A stretch of 61,814 bases of DNA from Castellaniella caeni NBRC 101664 (GCF_001592225.1 NZ_BCWN01000022.1:1-61814); one strand, 5' to 3'; positions 10,642-19,643 are shown, counted from the stretch's first letter. A program made the numbers and translations. The notes: generated from the letters alone by a model not told the origin.

Positions 10642-11619
10642 TCATGCCGCGTCCGGCGCCGTAGGCGTGGCAAAACGCCCCGAACCCAACTCAACCAGCG
10701 CCTTACCTCGGCGCAACAGCCACAGCGCCTCCAGGCCGTGCCGGTGTGCCAACGCCAGACCCTCGCTCGGGCCGGCCACCAGCAATGCGGTGGCCCAGGC
10801 GTCGGCATCGATGCAGGCGGGCGCCAGCACCGTGACGCTGGCGACGCCGTTGTTCACTGGCGTGCGGCTGCGCCCATCCATGCTGTGCGCCAGACGCACC
10901 TCGCCGACCTGCACGAAATGCCGGTAGTCACCCGAGGTGGCGACTGCCAGATCCTGCAGTTCGATCACGCCCTGTGCGGTGCGTACATCGGGTCGGGGAT
11001 TCTCCAGTGCCACGGCCCAGGGCGCGCCACTGGCCTGGGCGCCGATGGTGCGCAACTCGCCATCGAGCGCCGCCAGAGCGTGGTGCACGCCGTGCTGCCC
11101 AAGCACGGTACACAGGCGATCGACCGCATAGCCCTTGGCGATGCCACATAGGTCGAGCTGTAGCGGCGCGTGCTTGCGCACCCGGCCCGCGGCCAGATCC
11201 AGCTCAAGGGCTTGCGGTGTCGGCGGGCGTTCGGTATGGCGAGCGGCGCGGATGGCCTCGGCATCCGGCGTGTCGCGCGCCGCGCCAAAGCCCCAGGCAT
11301 CGACCAGTGCACCGACGGCGGGATCAAATACTCCGTCGCTCAGGCGGCAGACTTCGAGCGCGCGCGCCAGTACCTCCAGCAGTTGGGGCGGTAGCGCTAG
11401 CCAATCGCCCACCGGCGCGCGGTTGAGCTGGTTCAGTGCGCTCTCGGGCTTCCAGGGCGACATCTGCTCGTCCACCTGCTCGACTGTATCAGTCAGCGCC
11501 TGGCGCAGCGCACCCACGTCCAGCGCCGACGGTACGTCGCAGCGTACGGCCCAGTGTGTGCCCATGGTCGGCCCGAACAGTTGCAGCCGGTGTAATGGCT
11601 CAGAACAGGTCTTCGGCAT
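10642..11619 (-). CDS. apbE: FAD:protein FMN transferase (ApbE)
   Basis: ApbE transfers FMN from FAD to a Thr/Ser of target proteins. The 325-aa sequence has the family segments FGPTMGTHW (15-23), DLCGIAKGYAVDRL (156-169), DGELRTIG (186-193), ATSGDYR (227-233), HSMDGRS (245-251) and DADAWATAL (271-279), so it looks catalytically complete. Unlike classic ApbE lipoproteins it has no signal peptide or lipobox, and an in-frame TGA a few codons upstream rules out a longer N-terminus. It overlaps the reductase gene by 20 bp and is the last gene of the leftward operon. The likely substrate is the DUF2271 protein of the same operon. Confidence 0.92.
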   Translation of the reverse strand: MPKTCSEPLHRLQLFGPTMGTHWAVRCDVPSALDVGALRQALTDTVEQVDEQMSPWKPESALNQLNRAPVGDWLALPPQLLEVLARALEVCRLSDGVFDPAVGALVDAWGFGAARDTPDAEAIRAARHTERPPTPQALELDLAAGRVRKHAPLQLDLCGIAKGYAVDRLCTVLGQHGVHHALAALDGELRTIGAQASGAPWAVALENPRPDVRTAQGVIELQDLAVATSGDYRHFVQVGEVRLAHSMDGRSRTPVNNGVASVTVLAPACIDADAWATALLVAGPSEGLALAHRHGLEALWLLRRGKALVELGSGRFATPTAPDAA

Positions 11620-13804
11620 AGCGCCCCTCGGTTTTCAGTGTGTTCACGTCAAGGCCCAGCGGCGCCAGCAGCGCGTCGAGTACCTCGATCACGCCCTGAG
11701 CCATGGGGCGGCTGCCACAGACGCGCACGGCGGCGCCGGCGGCCAGCAGCGTGCGCAGGCGTTCAGCATCGCGGCGCAGGATATCTTGCACATAGCCGCC
11801 GCCGGGCACGCGCGAGAAGATGGTGTTGACGCTGGCCACGCGCTGCTCGGCCCGCCAGCGCTCGATCTCGGACCCGAAGTAATAATCGGTGGCCGGGTCG
11901 CGCGCGCCGAAGTACAGATGCATGGGTGTGCGCTGGTCGTTGCGCCGGATGAAGCCTGCCAGCGGCGCTACGCCGGTGCCGGCGCCGATCAGCAGCACGC
12001 TCGGATGCCGACCGCTCAGGGCAAAGCCTGGGTTGGCGCGGATGAAGGCCTGTGTGCTGTCCCCCGGCTTGAGTCCCAGCAGGTGCGTCGAGCACACACC
12101 ACCGGGCCACTGGCGCACGCAGATTTCCAGAAAACCGTCGGCGCTGCCTGAAGCCAGCGAGTAATAGCGCGCCACCGTGCTGCCGGGCGCTACGATACCC
12201 ACCAGGTCGCCCGCCTCGAAGCGCGCCAGGCCGCGCCCGAGCACGCGCGCCAACCACGGCTGGCGCGGCCAGGCAAAGCGCAGGATGGCCGTGGGTCGAT
12301 CCGCCTGGCTGGGGTAGTCGCGCCGCTCGACCAGCATCAGCGCCGTGGTGGTTGGCAGGCGTGGCCGGTATTCGATCGCCAGCGGCTGGCCCAACGTCTG
12401 CACCAGCGCCTCGCCCCAGCGGACGAACTGCTGCGCCGACTGTTGGTGGATGATCTCCAGCGGCAGCAAGGTCGGGTGTCCCTTGGTGCGCAGCGCCTCG
12501 TCGATCGTCTGGGCAAAAGCGCCGAAGGCCGGGTACTGGCGATCGCCAAAGCCCAGCACGGTCACCGGCACGCTGCTGACACCTTGTGCAGTGATGCGCG
12601 CCAGCGCATGGCGTGCATGCGTGGGTGGCTGGCCGTCGCCGTGCGTGGCGGCGAGGACGAACACCTGGCGTGCCGTCGGCGTGATCTGAAAGTGCTCCAG
12701 ACCCGAGCTGTGCACGCGCCGCCCGGCACGAACCAGCGCGGCGTGCAGCGCCTGGGCAAAGCCCCAGGTGCTGCCGCCCTCGCTGGCGACGAAGATCAGC
12801 ACTTCGGCCTGCTGCAACGCGCTGTTGTCATCAATGCGTATGAAGTTTTGTCGAACTTGCCGCCAGATCAGTACACCGGTGAGCCAGAACAGCAGCACGG
12901 AGAGGCCGGCGAGACCCATCACTACGGCCCAGGGCCAGGCGCTCTCGCCAGTGTGCAGCACACGTGCCCAGTCATCGAGCCGCTGCATCAGGGTCGCCTC
13001 TTGCCAAGCCAAGGTATCACCGCTGTGGCGGTCGATCCAGCCCTGGCCGCGCGTCGTCGCCACCTGCCAGGTATCGGTGGGATCATCCGCACCGGGGAGG
13101 TTGACGCGGCGCAGCTCGCCGACGCCAAGATCGCGCAGCAGCGCAAGCTGCGTCGGCGCCAGGTCGGCCTCCTCGCTGACACTGGAAATGACGTCGGGCT
13201 CGGGCCCGGCTTCCAGCTCGACCAATCCCAGGGTCGAGGCGCTCATGGTCAGCGCTGTGATCGATGACAGCAGCAGCAAGACCAGGACTATCCGACCCGC
13301 CAGCACATGCAGGCGCTGCGCCAGCGTGCCGCGCACCCGGCCTGCCACATGGCGCCAACCGCCCATGCGGTGCAGCAACAGCACCAGGCCCGAGATCGAG
13401 AGCACCACCATGGCCAGCGCGGTGGCCGCCGTGCCCCAGCGTCCGCCATCGCCCAGCAGTAGCGCGCGGTGCAGGTTCTTGACCCAGCGCGGCAGGCTGG
13501 AGGGCTGGTAGTTGCCCAGTAACTGGCCGCTGGTCGCATCGACGTAGCGCGCCTGCGCCTGATCGCCGTCGAAACCGAAGGCCGCGATTGCGCCCGAGGG
13601 CAGGCGGCGGATTTCCTCGACGTCGGGCATGGCCTGCCGCACCTGTTGCACCAGCGTGGCCACCGGCAGGTCGGTCGACGCCGTCGGCGCCTGCCAGGCC
13701 TGTTGCACCGGATCCAGTGCCAGCAGCGCACCCGAGAGGCTGAGTACCAGCGCCAGTGTGCCCAGGCTCAGGCCTAGCCATCGATGGATGGCTTTCCAGT
13801 TCAT
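11600..13804 (-). CDS. Membrane flavoreductase: PepSY-TM domain fused to flavodoxin and FAD/NAD(P)H domains
   Basis: Protein of 734 aa that should carry electrons from NAD(P)H through FAD and FMN toward or across the inner membrane. Residues 1-320 form a PepSY_TM region with four membrane segments (about 10-30, 124-146, 170-190, 292-315) and histidines near their ends (H7, H112, H145, H167). A flavodoxin-like FMN domain follows (about 333-475), then a sulfite-reductase/P450-reductase type FAD domain (RYYS at 546-549, GGVCS at 568-572) and an NAD(P)H domain (GAGTG at 607-611, CGSRPMA). It lies 10 bp after the DUF2271 gene and overlaps apbE. Electron acceptor unknown; metal or haem reduction is a guess. 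Confidence 0.85.
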   Translation of the reverse strand: MNWKAIHRWLGLSLGTLALVLSLSGALLALDPVQQAWQAPTASTDLPVATLVQQVRQAMPDVEEIRRLPSGAIAAFGFDGDQAQARYVDATSGQLLGNYQPSSLPRWVKNLHRALLLGDGGRWGTAATALAMVVLSISGLVLLLHRMGGWRHVAGRVRGTLAQRLHVLAGRIVLVLLLLSSITALTMSASTLGLVELEAGPEPDVISSVSEEADLAPTQLALLRDLGVGELRRVNLPGADDPTDTWQVATTRGQGWIDRHSGDTLAWQEATLMQRLDDWARVLHTGESAWPWAVVMGLAGLSVLLFWLTGVLIWRQVRQNFIRIDDNSALQQAEVLIFVASEGGSTWGFAQALHAALVRAGRRVHSSGLEHFQITPTARQVFVLAATHGDGQPPTHARHALARITAQGVSSVPVTVLGFGDRQYPAFGAFAQTIDEALRTKGHPTLLPLEIIHQQSAQQFVRWGEALVQTLGQPLAIEYRPRLPTTTALMLVERRDYPSQADRPTAILRFAWPRQPWLARVLGRGLARFEAGDLVGIVAPGSTVARYYSLASGSADGFLEICVRQWPGGVCSTHLLGLKPGDSTQAFIRANPGFALSGRHPSVLLIGAGTGVAPLAGFIRRNDQRTPMHLYFGARDPATDYYFGSEIERWRAEQRVASVNTIFSRVPGGGYVQDILRRDAERLRTLLAAGAAVRVCGSRPMAQGVIEVLDALLAPLGLDVNTLKTEGRYAEDLF

Positions 13805-13814
13805 GTCTGACTCC

Positions 13815-14291
13815 TTACTTCAGCTGGAAGCTGGCCGACTGGATGTACTGCTTGCCTGCCTGCGGCTTGCCGACGTTTGCCGCCGTCAGAGGCAGACGCA
13901 CCTCGGCCGGACTGTCGCGCATGTCTTCGACTGCGGCGTCGATGCGAATTTCATAGCCGGCGTCAATCAGCGCATCAGCCAGATCGGCCGTCACCTTGAG
14001 CGTGCGACCGGCGCCGACGCTGGCGCCGGTCACCCCTTGCAGACGCTTGGCGTCACCAGACGAGAAGCGATTCCAGTCCGCCAGGTGCTTGTAGTACTTG
14101 GCCTTGCCACCGGCCACCCAGAGTGTGCCGACGTAGGCACCCTTGGCATCGATCAGGTAGACCGCCAGGTAGGCGCCGTCGCCGCCGTAGTTCTTCAGCT
14201 GGGTGGCGATGGTGACTTCGCGCGCCTGGCCGAGGGCGGGCACGGCCAGCGCACAGGCTGCGGCAATGGCGGTGATCAGGGGTTTGGACAT
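13815..14291 (-). CDS. DUF2271 protein with a candidate ApbE flavinylation site
   Basis: Exported 158-aa protein of family DUF2271. A signal peptide covers about residues 1-23 (cleavage near GQA|RE). The ATG at 14291 has AGGAGAATCC upstream; a longer open frame to 14441 is not needed. The central segment contains Asp80 and then T-G-A-S at 88-91, which matches the [ST]-G-A-[ST] motif whose last residue receives FMN from ApbE. The rest is a beta-rich domain with the conserved YLAVYLIDAKG and WNRFSSGD pieces. Its place between a PepSY protein and a flavoreductase, with apbE in the same operon, supports a periplasmic flavoprotein electron carrier. Flavinylation is inferred. Confidence 0.82.
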   Translation of the reverse strand: MSKPLITAIAAACALAVPALGQAREVTIATQLKNYGGDGAYLAVYLIDAKGAYVGTLWVAGGKAKYYKHLADWNRFSSGDAKRLQGVTGASVGAGRTLKVTADLADALIDAGYEIRIDAAVEDMRDSPAEVRLPLTAANVGKPQAGKQYIQSASFQLK

Positions 14292-14319
14292 GGGATTCTC
14301 CTGGAAGATGAGAAGAAGT

Positions 14320-14733
14320 TCATTGCACCTGGCCGCGCGGCGTGCCGCCCGGGGTAAAGAGGGGTGAGGAAGGGGCGGCGTCGGCGTCCTGCGATGTGTG
14401 GTCGCGCCGGTGCTCGCGCTCCCGATCCTTGTGATGGTCATCGTGCTCGCGCGACTTGATCTTCAGCACCTGCAGGGTCTCGGGATCGAGCTTGGCCTTG
14501 AAGCGCCGACCCTGGGCGTCGGTGCCACGGATTTCGTAGCAACCGTCATCGATCTTCAGTCGCTCAATCTGCCAGCCCTGCTGCGCCGCCAGCTCGCGCA
14601 CGGCCTCGCGCGACTGCCATTGCGAGGTCGGCGCGTCGCAATCGCTGGATGCCAACACTGGTAAGGAGACCACCGTCAATATCAAGGCCAGGATGGCCCG
14701 CTGTGGTTTGAAATGTGGGGCTTGTTTCATCAT
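14320..14733 (-). CDS. Small periplasmic PepSY-domain protein
   Basis: Protein of 137 aa with a signal peptide (LALILTVVSLPVLAS, cleavage near residue 29) and one PepSY-like domain at about 35-92 (SREAVRELAAQQGW, CYEIRGTDAQGRRF, LDPETLQVLKI). The C-terminal tail from about 95 is highly charged and His-rich (EHDDHHKDREREHRRDH), plausibly metal binding or disordered. First gene of the four-gene leftward operon; AAAGGA precedes the ATG at 14733. It lies downstream of an elaborate four-half-site promoter array. Exact function unknown; a partner of the membrane PepSY reductase is inferred. Confidence 0.75.
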   Translation of the reverse strand: MMKQAPHFKPQRAILALILTVVSLPVLASSDCDAPTSQWQSREAVRELAAQQGWQIERLKIDDGCYEIRGTDAQGRRFKAKLDPETLQVLKIKSREHDDHHKDREREHRRDHTSQDADAAPSSPLFTPGGTPRGQVQ

Positions 14734-14771
14734 CGGTTCCTTTCACAGCACAAGCGCTGCTGATGCCGATG

Positions 14772-14830
14772 ATTCTGGCAAACCGCGCGTGAACCGGTGT
14801 TGAACCGATGGTTCATCTTGCGTTCATCCG
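14772..14830 (-). promoter_or_regulatory. Promoter module with four 11-bp-phased half-sites (copy A)
   Basis: On the plus strand the pattern TGAA-N7-TGAA-N7-TTCA-N7-TTCA starts at 14790, so the four half-sites are spaced exactly one helical turn apart and are symmetric. Reading leftward, the direction of the PepSY-DUF2271-reductase-apbE operon, a CAGAAT -10-like hexamer (14772-14777) follows 11 nt after the last half-site flank. The same 59-bp arrangement recurs upstream of cytochrome b561 at 30484-30542 without gaps. Paired repeats with 11-bp spacing are typical of OmpR/PhoB-type response regulators. Confidence 0.7.
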
Positions 14831-14910
14831 ACCGAGGCAATGGTAGGTCGGGTTCTTGCCAGTGCGGGTAGCCCCGCGCCCGGAATAGAAGGCAAGGTGA
14901 AAGGGCTTGC

Positions 14911-16398
14911 CTACTGTGAAGATGCGCCCCCACCCAGCGCCTGATAGAGCGCCACGTTATCGATCAAGCGCTGCGCCTGCGCCGCAATCAAGCGGGTACG
15001 TGCGTTGTCGGCTTGCTGCTGTGCGACCAGCAGTTGCACATGGCTCGCCGCGCCCAGTTCGTGCTGGTCGCGGATGTTCTCCACCGAAGCGCGCGCGGCT
15101 TGATCGGCGGCGGCTGAAGCTGCCAGCGCCTCGGCGTCGTTGTTGAGCGCGCGCAGCGCATCGGCCACTTCGCGCAAGGCGCTGAGAACCACTGCCTGAT
15201 AGTTTGCGGCCGCAGCATCGATCGCCGCCAGCGCCGCGCGCCTTTCCGCCGGAAGGCCAGGGCGAAAAAGCGGTTGCGTCAGTTGCGCGATCGCGCTCCA
15301 GACTGCGGTTCCGGGGCCGAACAAAGCGCCCATGGTGAGCGCCTGCGCTCCGAGGTTGGCGCTCAGGTCCAGTTGCGGGTAGAGCTTGGCGACCGCGATG
15401 CCATAGTTGGCGGTGGCCGCGTGCAGCAGCGCTTCGGCAGCCTGGATATCGGGGCGGCGACGTACTAATTCAGATGGCAGCAAGACTGGCAGCTCTGCCG
15501 ACAGCTTGAATTCGGCCAGCGTGAAATTCGGCACACTCGCTGCGCCTGGGGCTTGGCCTCCGAGAATCGCGAGCAGGTGCTCCGTTTTTTCGAGTTGCGT
15601 GCGCAACGCCGGCAGTGCGGTGCGCGCCGTTTCGACCTGGGCTTGCAACGAGAGCACGTCGTCCGGCGGGATCTGACCGATGCGCGCGCCTTCGCGCGTC
15701 AGTTCCAACTGTTCGCTTCGTGCGGAGATCATGGCCTGCGTCGCAGCGATCTGGCCCGCCAGCCGGGCACGCACGATGGCCGCAGTGGCCACGTTCGTCG
15801 CCAGCGCCAAGCGAGTCGCATCGAGTTCGCGGTGCTGATAGTCGGTGCGCGCCGCCAGGGCCTCCAGTGCGCGTCGGCTGCCGCCCGCGAAGTCGAAGCG
15901 GTAACGAACGCCGATGCCGGCGTTCACCAGGTTGAAATCGTCGTTGAACATGGAAAGCGCCTGCGGCTCGTCGACCAGCCCCATCGCGGTCGGGTTGACG
16001 CGCTGGCGCTGCGCGCCGAGGCTGGCATCGATTTGCGGATATCGCGTGGCGCCGGCCTGCGCGGCGTATGTCTCTTGCGCCTGGCGCAAGGTTGCGCGGG
16101 CGGCCGCGAGCGTCGGGTTGGCGGCGAGTGCCTGCTGGATGAGCGCATCGAGCCGTGCCGAGCCCAGGCTGCGCCACCATTCGGTGGCCACGTCCTGTCC
16201 CACGCGAAAGCGCTGCGCTGCGCCCAGCTCCGTTGCCGCGGAGGCCGTTTTTTCTGGGAGCGGCTGCGCGGTGTAGCGACTCACGTCGGGCGCGGCGGGC
16301 GCGTGGAAGTCCGGGCCGGCGGTGCAACCTGCAAGGGCGAACGCCATGACCAGGGCAGTGCGGACGTGATGCCCACGGAGAGCTCGGGCGACGATCAT
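14911..16398 (-). CDS. RND efflux outer-membrane lipoprotein (NodT/OprM family)
   Basis: Outer-membrane factor of 495 aa that gives an RND pump its exit channel. A lipoprotein signal with lipobox LAGC (Cys25) is followed by the usual GPDFHAP start. Two OEP repeats cover about residues 60-260 and 280-490, with family segments PTLAAARATLRQAQ and LVRRRPDIQAAEALL. The ATG at 16398 overlaps the RND-pump stop as ATGA, so this start is preferred over an upstream one at 16440. It is the last gene of the leftward pump operon. Confidence 0.9.
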   Translation of the reverse strand: MIVARALRGHHVRTALVMAFALAGCTAGPDFHAPAAPDVSRYTAQPLPEKTASAATELGAAQRFRVGQDVATEWWRSLGSARLDALIQQALAANPTLAAARATLRQAQETYAAQAGATRYPQIDASLGAQRQRVNPTAMGLVDEPQALSMFNDDFNLVNAGIGVRYRFDFAGGSRRALEALAARTDYQHRELDATRLALATNVATAAIVRARLAGQIAATQAMISARSEQLELTREGARIGQIPPDDVLSLQAQVETARTALPALRTQLEKTEHLLAILGGQAPGAASVPNFTLAEFKLSAELPVLLPSELVRRRPDIQAAEALLHAATANYGIAVAKLYPQLDLSANLGAQALTMGALFGPGTAVWSAIAQLTQPLFRPGLPAERRAALAAIDAAAANYQAVVLSALREVADALRALNNDAEALAASAAADQAARASVENIRDQHELGAASHVQLLVAQQQADNARTRLIAAQAQRLIDNVALYQALGGGASSQ

Positions 16399-19300
16399 CG
16401 GGCGGCATCCTTTTCCGGGTCGTGGCCGCGTGCAATCCACGCGTAATACAGCAGCGGAATCACCAGCAGCGTGAGCATGGTGGACACCAGCACGCCGAAG
16501 ATCAGCGAGACCGCAAGCCCTTGGAAAATCGGGTCGGCGAGGATGAAAAAGCCGCCGATCATCGCGGCTATGGCGGTGAGCGCGATCGGCTTGGCGCGCA
16601 CCGCGGCGGCGGAAATCACCGCGTCCGCCAGCGGCTGTCCACGCCCCAGTTCCAGGTCGATGAAGTCGATCAGCAGGATCGAATTGCGCACGATGATGCC
16701 GGCGAGTGCGATCATGCCGATCATCGAAGTCGCGGTGAACTGCGCGCCCATGAGCGCGTGCCCGGGCATCACGCCGATCACCGTGAGCGGGATCGGCGCC
16801 ATGATGATCAGCGGCACCACGTAGCGCCGGAAGTGGCCGACGATCAGCAGATAAATCAGCACCAGCCCGACGCCATAGGCGATGCCCATGTCACGGAAGG
16901 TCTCGTAAGTGATCTGCCATTCGCCGTCCCACTTGACCGCGTAACCGGCGGCGCCGGTGGGCTGGTGGACGAAGTTCTGTGCGAGCTGCTGCCAGGCAAC
17001 GGCGGTGTGCGCCAGCTTGGACACCATGTCGAACATGCCGTAGAGCGGGCTGTCGGTGTGGCCCGCATCGTCCGCAGTCACGTAGGTGTAAGGCAACAGA
17101 TCCTTGTGGTAGATCGCTTGCTCCGCGTCGGCTTTGTGCACGGTGACCAGCGCCGAAAGCGGCACCAGCGCGCCGCGAGCGGCGCGTACGCGCAGCGCGA
17201 GCAGCTCTTCCATCGATGCCTGGCCACTGGCCGACAGGCGCAGGCGGATCGGGATCGCATGGCGCGCCACGCCGTCCATCAGATAGGTCGCGTCGTAGCC
17301 CGAGAGCGCCGCCTGCAGCGTGCGCGCGATGTCGGCTTGGCTCACGCCCAGCCGCGCCGCGCGCTCACGGTCGACCACGATGACATCGCGCCGCGCACCA
17401 GCTTCGACGCTGGTGTCGATATCGACCAGATCCTTATCGCCGCGAAAGAGCTTTGCAACGCCAAGCCCCAAAGTGCGCAACTTGTCGTAGTCCGGGCCGT
17501 AGATCTCCGCCACGATCGGCGCCAGCACCGGCGGGCCGGGCGGTACTTCCACTACTTGCACCGCAGCGCCGTGGCGCGCACCGATGGCGGCGAGCATGGG
17601 ACGCACCGCCAGCGCAATCTGGTGGCTTTGGCGCTTGCGTTCGCCGTTGTCGACCAGATTCACTTCAAGGTCGCCCACGAGGGGCCCGGAGCGCAGGTAG
17701 TACTGGCGCACTAGGCCGTTGAAGGTGATGGGCGAGGAGATCCCGGCGTAGCCCTGGTAGTTCTTCACCTCGGGCACGCTGTTCAGTGCGCCGGCCATTT
17801 CGGCGAGCACCGCGTTGGTGGCCTCCAGCGTGGCACCGGCGGGCATATTCACCACTACCTGGAATTCCGACTTGTTGTCGAACGGCAGCATCTTCAGCAC
17901 CACTGCCTTGACGGCCATCAGCCCCACTGCCGCCAGCACTAGCGCGGCCATGGCCGCAAACAGCAGGTTGCGGTGGCGCCGGGCACGTCTGCCGTGAACG
18001 AAGGGCGTCATCAGATGGCGGAAGAAGCGCAGCAGGCGCGTCTCCCGCGTGGTCGCGGGTTCGTCTCTCTGCGTCAACCCGGACACCGTCGCCGACGTGT
18101 GCTTCAGCACATGGAGCGCGAGCCAAGGCGTCACCACCAGCGCGACCACGAGCGAGAGCAGCATGCCGACGGAGGCGTTCACCGGGATGGGCCGCATGTA
18201 CGGCCCCATGAGGCCTGAGACGAAGGCCATCGGCAGCAGCGCCGCGATCACCGTGAAGGTGGCGAGGATGGTGGGCCCACCCACTTCGCCCACGGCTTCC
18301 GGAATCGCGGCGCGCAGTGTGCGCCCGCCAAGCGCCATGTGACGGTGGATGTTTTCCACCACGACCACGGCATCGTCGACCAGGATGCCAATGGAAAAAA
18401 TCAGCGCGAACAGCGATACGCGGTTGATGGTGAAGCCCATGGCCCATGACGCAAACATCATCAGCAGCAACGTGATCACGACCGCCGCGCCCACCACCAG
18501 GCCTTCGCGCCAGCCGAGGGCCAGCAGCACCAGCAGCACCACCGCGAGCGTCGCAAAGGAGAGTTCGTGGAACAGACTGTCGGCCTTGGCCGTGGAGGTC
18601 TTGCCGTAGTCGCGCGTCACCACCACGTGCACATCCGAGGGAATTACGATGCCTTCGAGCTGAGCGATGCGCCCACGGACAGTGGCGGTAATGTCGGCGG
18701 CGTTGGCGCCGGAGAGCTTGGTGATCGCCAGCGTCACGGCGAGAGCCGTGCCGCTGGCGGGGCCGACGCGACCGGGCGGGCTCCCGAACCAGACATATTT
18801 GTCGGGCAGGTCGGCGCCGGTTTGGACAGTAGCCACGTCGGAGAGAAATACCGGCTGACCGCCTTTCAGCCCGATCACGAGGTTGCTCACGTCGCTCGCA
18901 TGTGCGAGGAACCTGCCGGCCGTCACCGGGATGTCGCGATCGTCGTTGACGCGCGCTCCAGCCTGCGTCACGACGTTGGCCGCTTGCAGCGAATGAGCGA
19001 GGTCTTCGACCGTCAGGCCGTAGCTCGCGAGCCGCGCCGGGTCGAGCCGCACCATCACGGCGCGGTCGGGCGTGCCCAGCGTGTAGACGTCGCGTGTGCC
19101 GGCAATGTGCTTGAGCTCGGTTTCCAGCGTGCGGGCGACCTGTGCGAGCTGCACTGGGCCGCTCGCCGGATCATCGCTCCAGAGCGTCAAGGCCATGACC
19201 GGCACGTCATCAATACCGCGCGCATGAACCAGCGGTTGCCCGACGCCGAGATTCGGCGACCACAGGTCACGGTTCTGGAAAACCTGGTTGTAGAGGCGCA

Positions 19301-19643
19301 CCAGCGCCTCCTGGCGCGGCACGCCGACCTGGAACTCGGCGGTCAAGACAGCCACACCCGGACGGCTTACCGAATAAACGTGCTTGATGCCTTGAATGCC
19401 GGCGAGCTGCTGCTCCAACGGAGTAGCGACGAGACGTTCGACCTCGTGCACGCCGGCACCCGGAAAAGGCACGATCACATTGGCCATGGTCACGTCGATC
19501 TGCGGCTCTTCCTCGCGCGGCGTGATCATCAGCGCGGCAAAGCCGATCAGCAGCGCCGCGAGCGCCAGAATGGGCGTGAGTGGGTGATCCTGGAAAACGC
19601 GCGCGACACGCCCGGCAAATCCGATTTGGCCGAGGGCATTCAT
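16395..19643 (-). CDS. RND efflux pump, inner-membrane permease
   Basis: AcrB-superfamily proton antiporter of 1082 aa with the normal duplicated plan: TM1 near residues 20-40, large periplasmic loops, TM2-6 (about 340-510), a second loop, and TM8-12 (about 890-1060). The proton-relay Asp pair is in GILVDDAVVVVENI, typical of HAE-1-like pumps and unlike the single-Asp metal pumps CusA/CzcA; the late TM10 motif reads IIVRNSILLIDF. It overlaps the adaptor gene (19640-19643) and the outer-membrane factor gene by ATGA. Substrate unknown; the neighbouring sulfide-type regulator and relics suggest a reactive-sulfur or redox setting rather than a plain drug locus. Confidence 0.92.
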   Translation of the reverse strand: MNALGQIGFAGRVARVFQDHPLTPILALAALLIGFAALMITPREEEPQIDVTMANVIVPFPGAGVHEVERLVATPLEQQLAGIQGIKHVYSVSRPGVAVLTAEFQVGVPRQEALVRLYNQVFQNRDLWSPNLGVGQPLVHARGIDDVPVMALTLWSDDPASGPVQLAQVARTLETELKHIAGTRDVYTLGTPDRAVMVRLDPARLASYGLTVEDLAHSLQAANVVTQAGARVNDDRDIPVTAGRFLAHASDVSNLVIGLKGGQPVFLSDVATVQTGADLPDKYVWFGSPPGRVGPASGTALAVTLAITKLSGANAADITATVRGRIAQLEGIVIPSDVHVVVTRDYGKTSTAKADSLFHELSFATLAVVLLVLLALGWREGLVVGAAVVITLLLMMFASWAMGFTINRVSLFALIFSIGILVDDAVVVVENIHRHMALGGRTLRAAIPEAVGEVGGPTILATFTVIAALLPMAFVSGLMGPYMRPIPVNASVGMLLSLVVALVVTPWLALHVLKHTSATVSGLTQRDEPATTRETRLLRFFRHLMTPFVHGRRARRHRNLLFAAMAALVLAAVGLMAVKAVVLKMLPFDNKSEFQVVVNMPAGATLEATNAVLAEMAGALNSVPEVKNYQGYAGISSPITFNGLVRQYYLRSGPLVGDLEVNLVDNGERKRQSHQIALAVRPMLAAIGARHGAAVQVVEVPPGPPVLAPIVAEIYGPDYDKLRTLGLGVAKLFRGDKDLVDIDTSVEAGARRDVIVVDRERAARLGVSQADIARTLQAALSGYDATYLMDGVARHAIPIRLRLSASGQASMEELLALRVRAARGALVPLSALVTVHKADAEQAIYHKDLLPYTYVTADDAGHTDSPLYGMFDMVSKLAHTAVAWQQLAQNFVHQPTGAAGYAVKWDGEWQITYETFRDMGIAYGVGLVLIYLLIVGHFRRYVVPLIIMAPIPLTVIGVMPGHALMGAQFTATSMIGMIALAGIIVRNSILLIDFIDLELGRGQPLADAVISAAAVRAKPIALTAIAAMIGGFFILADPIFQGLAVSLIFGVLVSTMLTLLVIPLLYYAWIARGHDPEKDAAR

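Noticed and set aside
16422-17714. A 430-codon plus-strand frame inside the RND pump gene
   Set aside because: Antisense shadow with no motif; the minus-strand pump is unmistakable.
16395-19643. Heavy-metal RND pump (CusA/CzcA)
   Set aside because: The TM4 motif has the Asp-Asp pair of HAE-1-type pumps, and no metal-site Met triad or Cus partner genes were seen.
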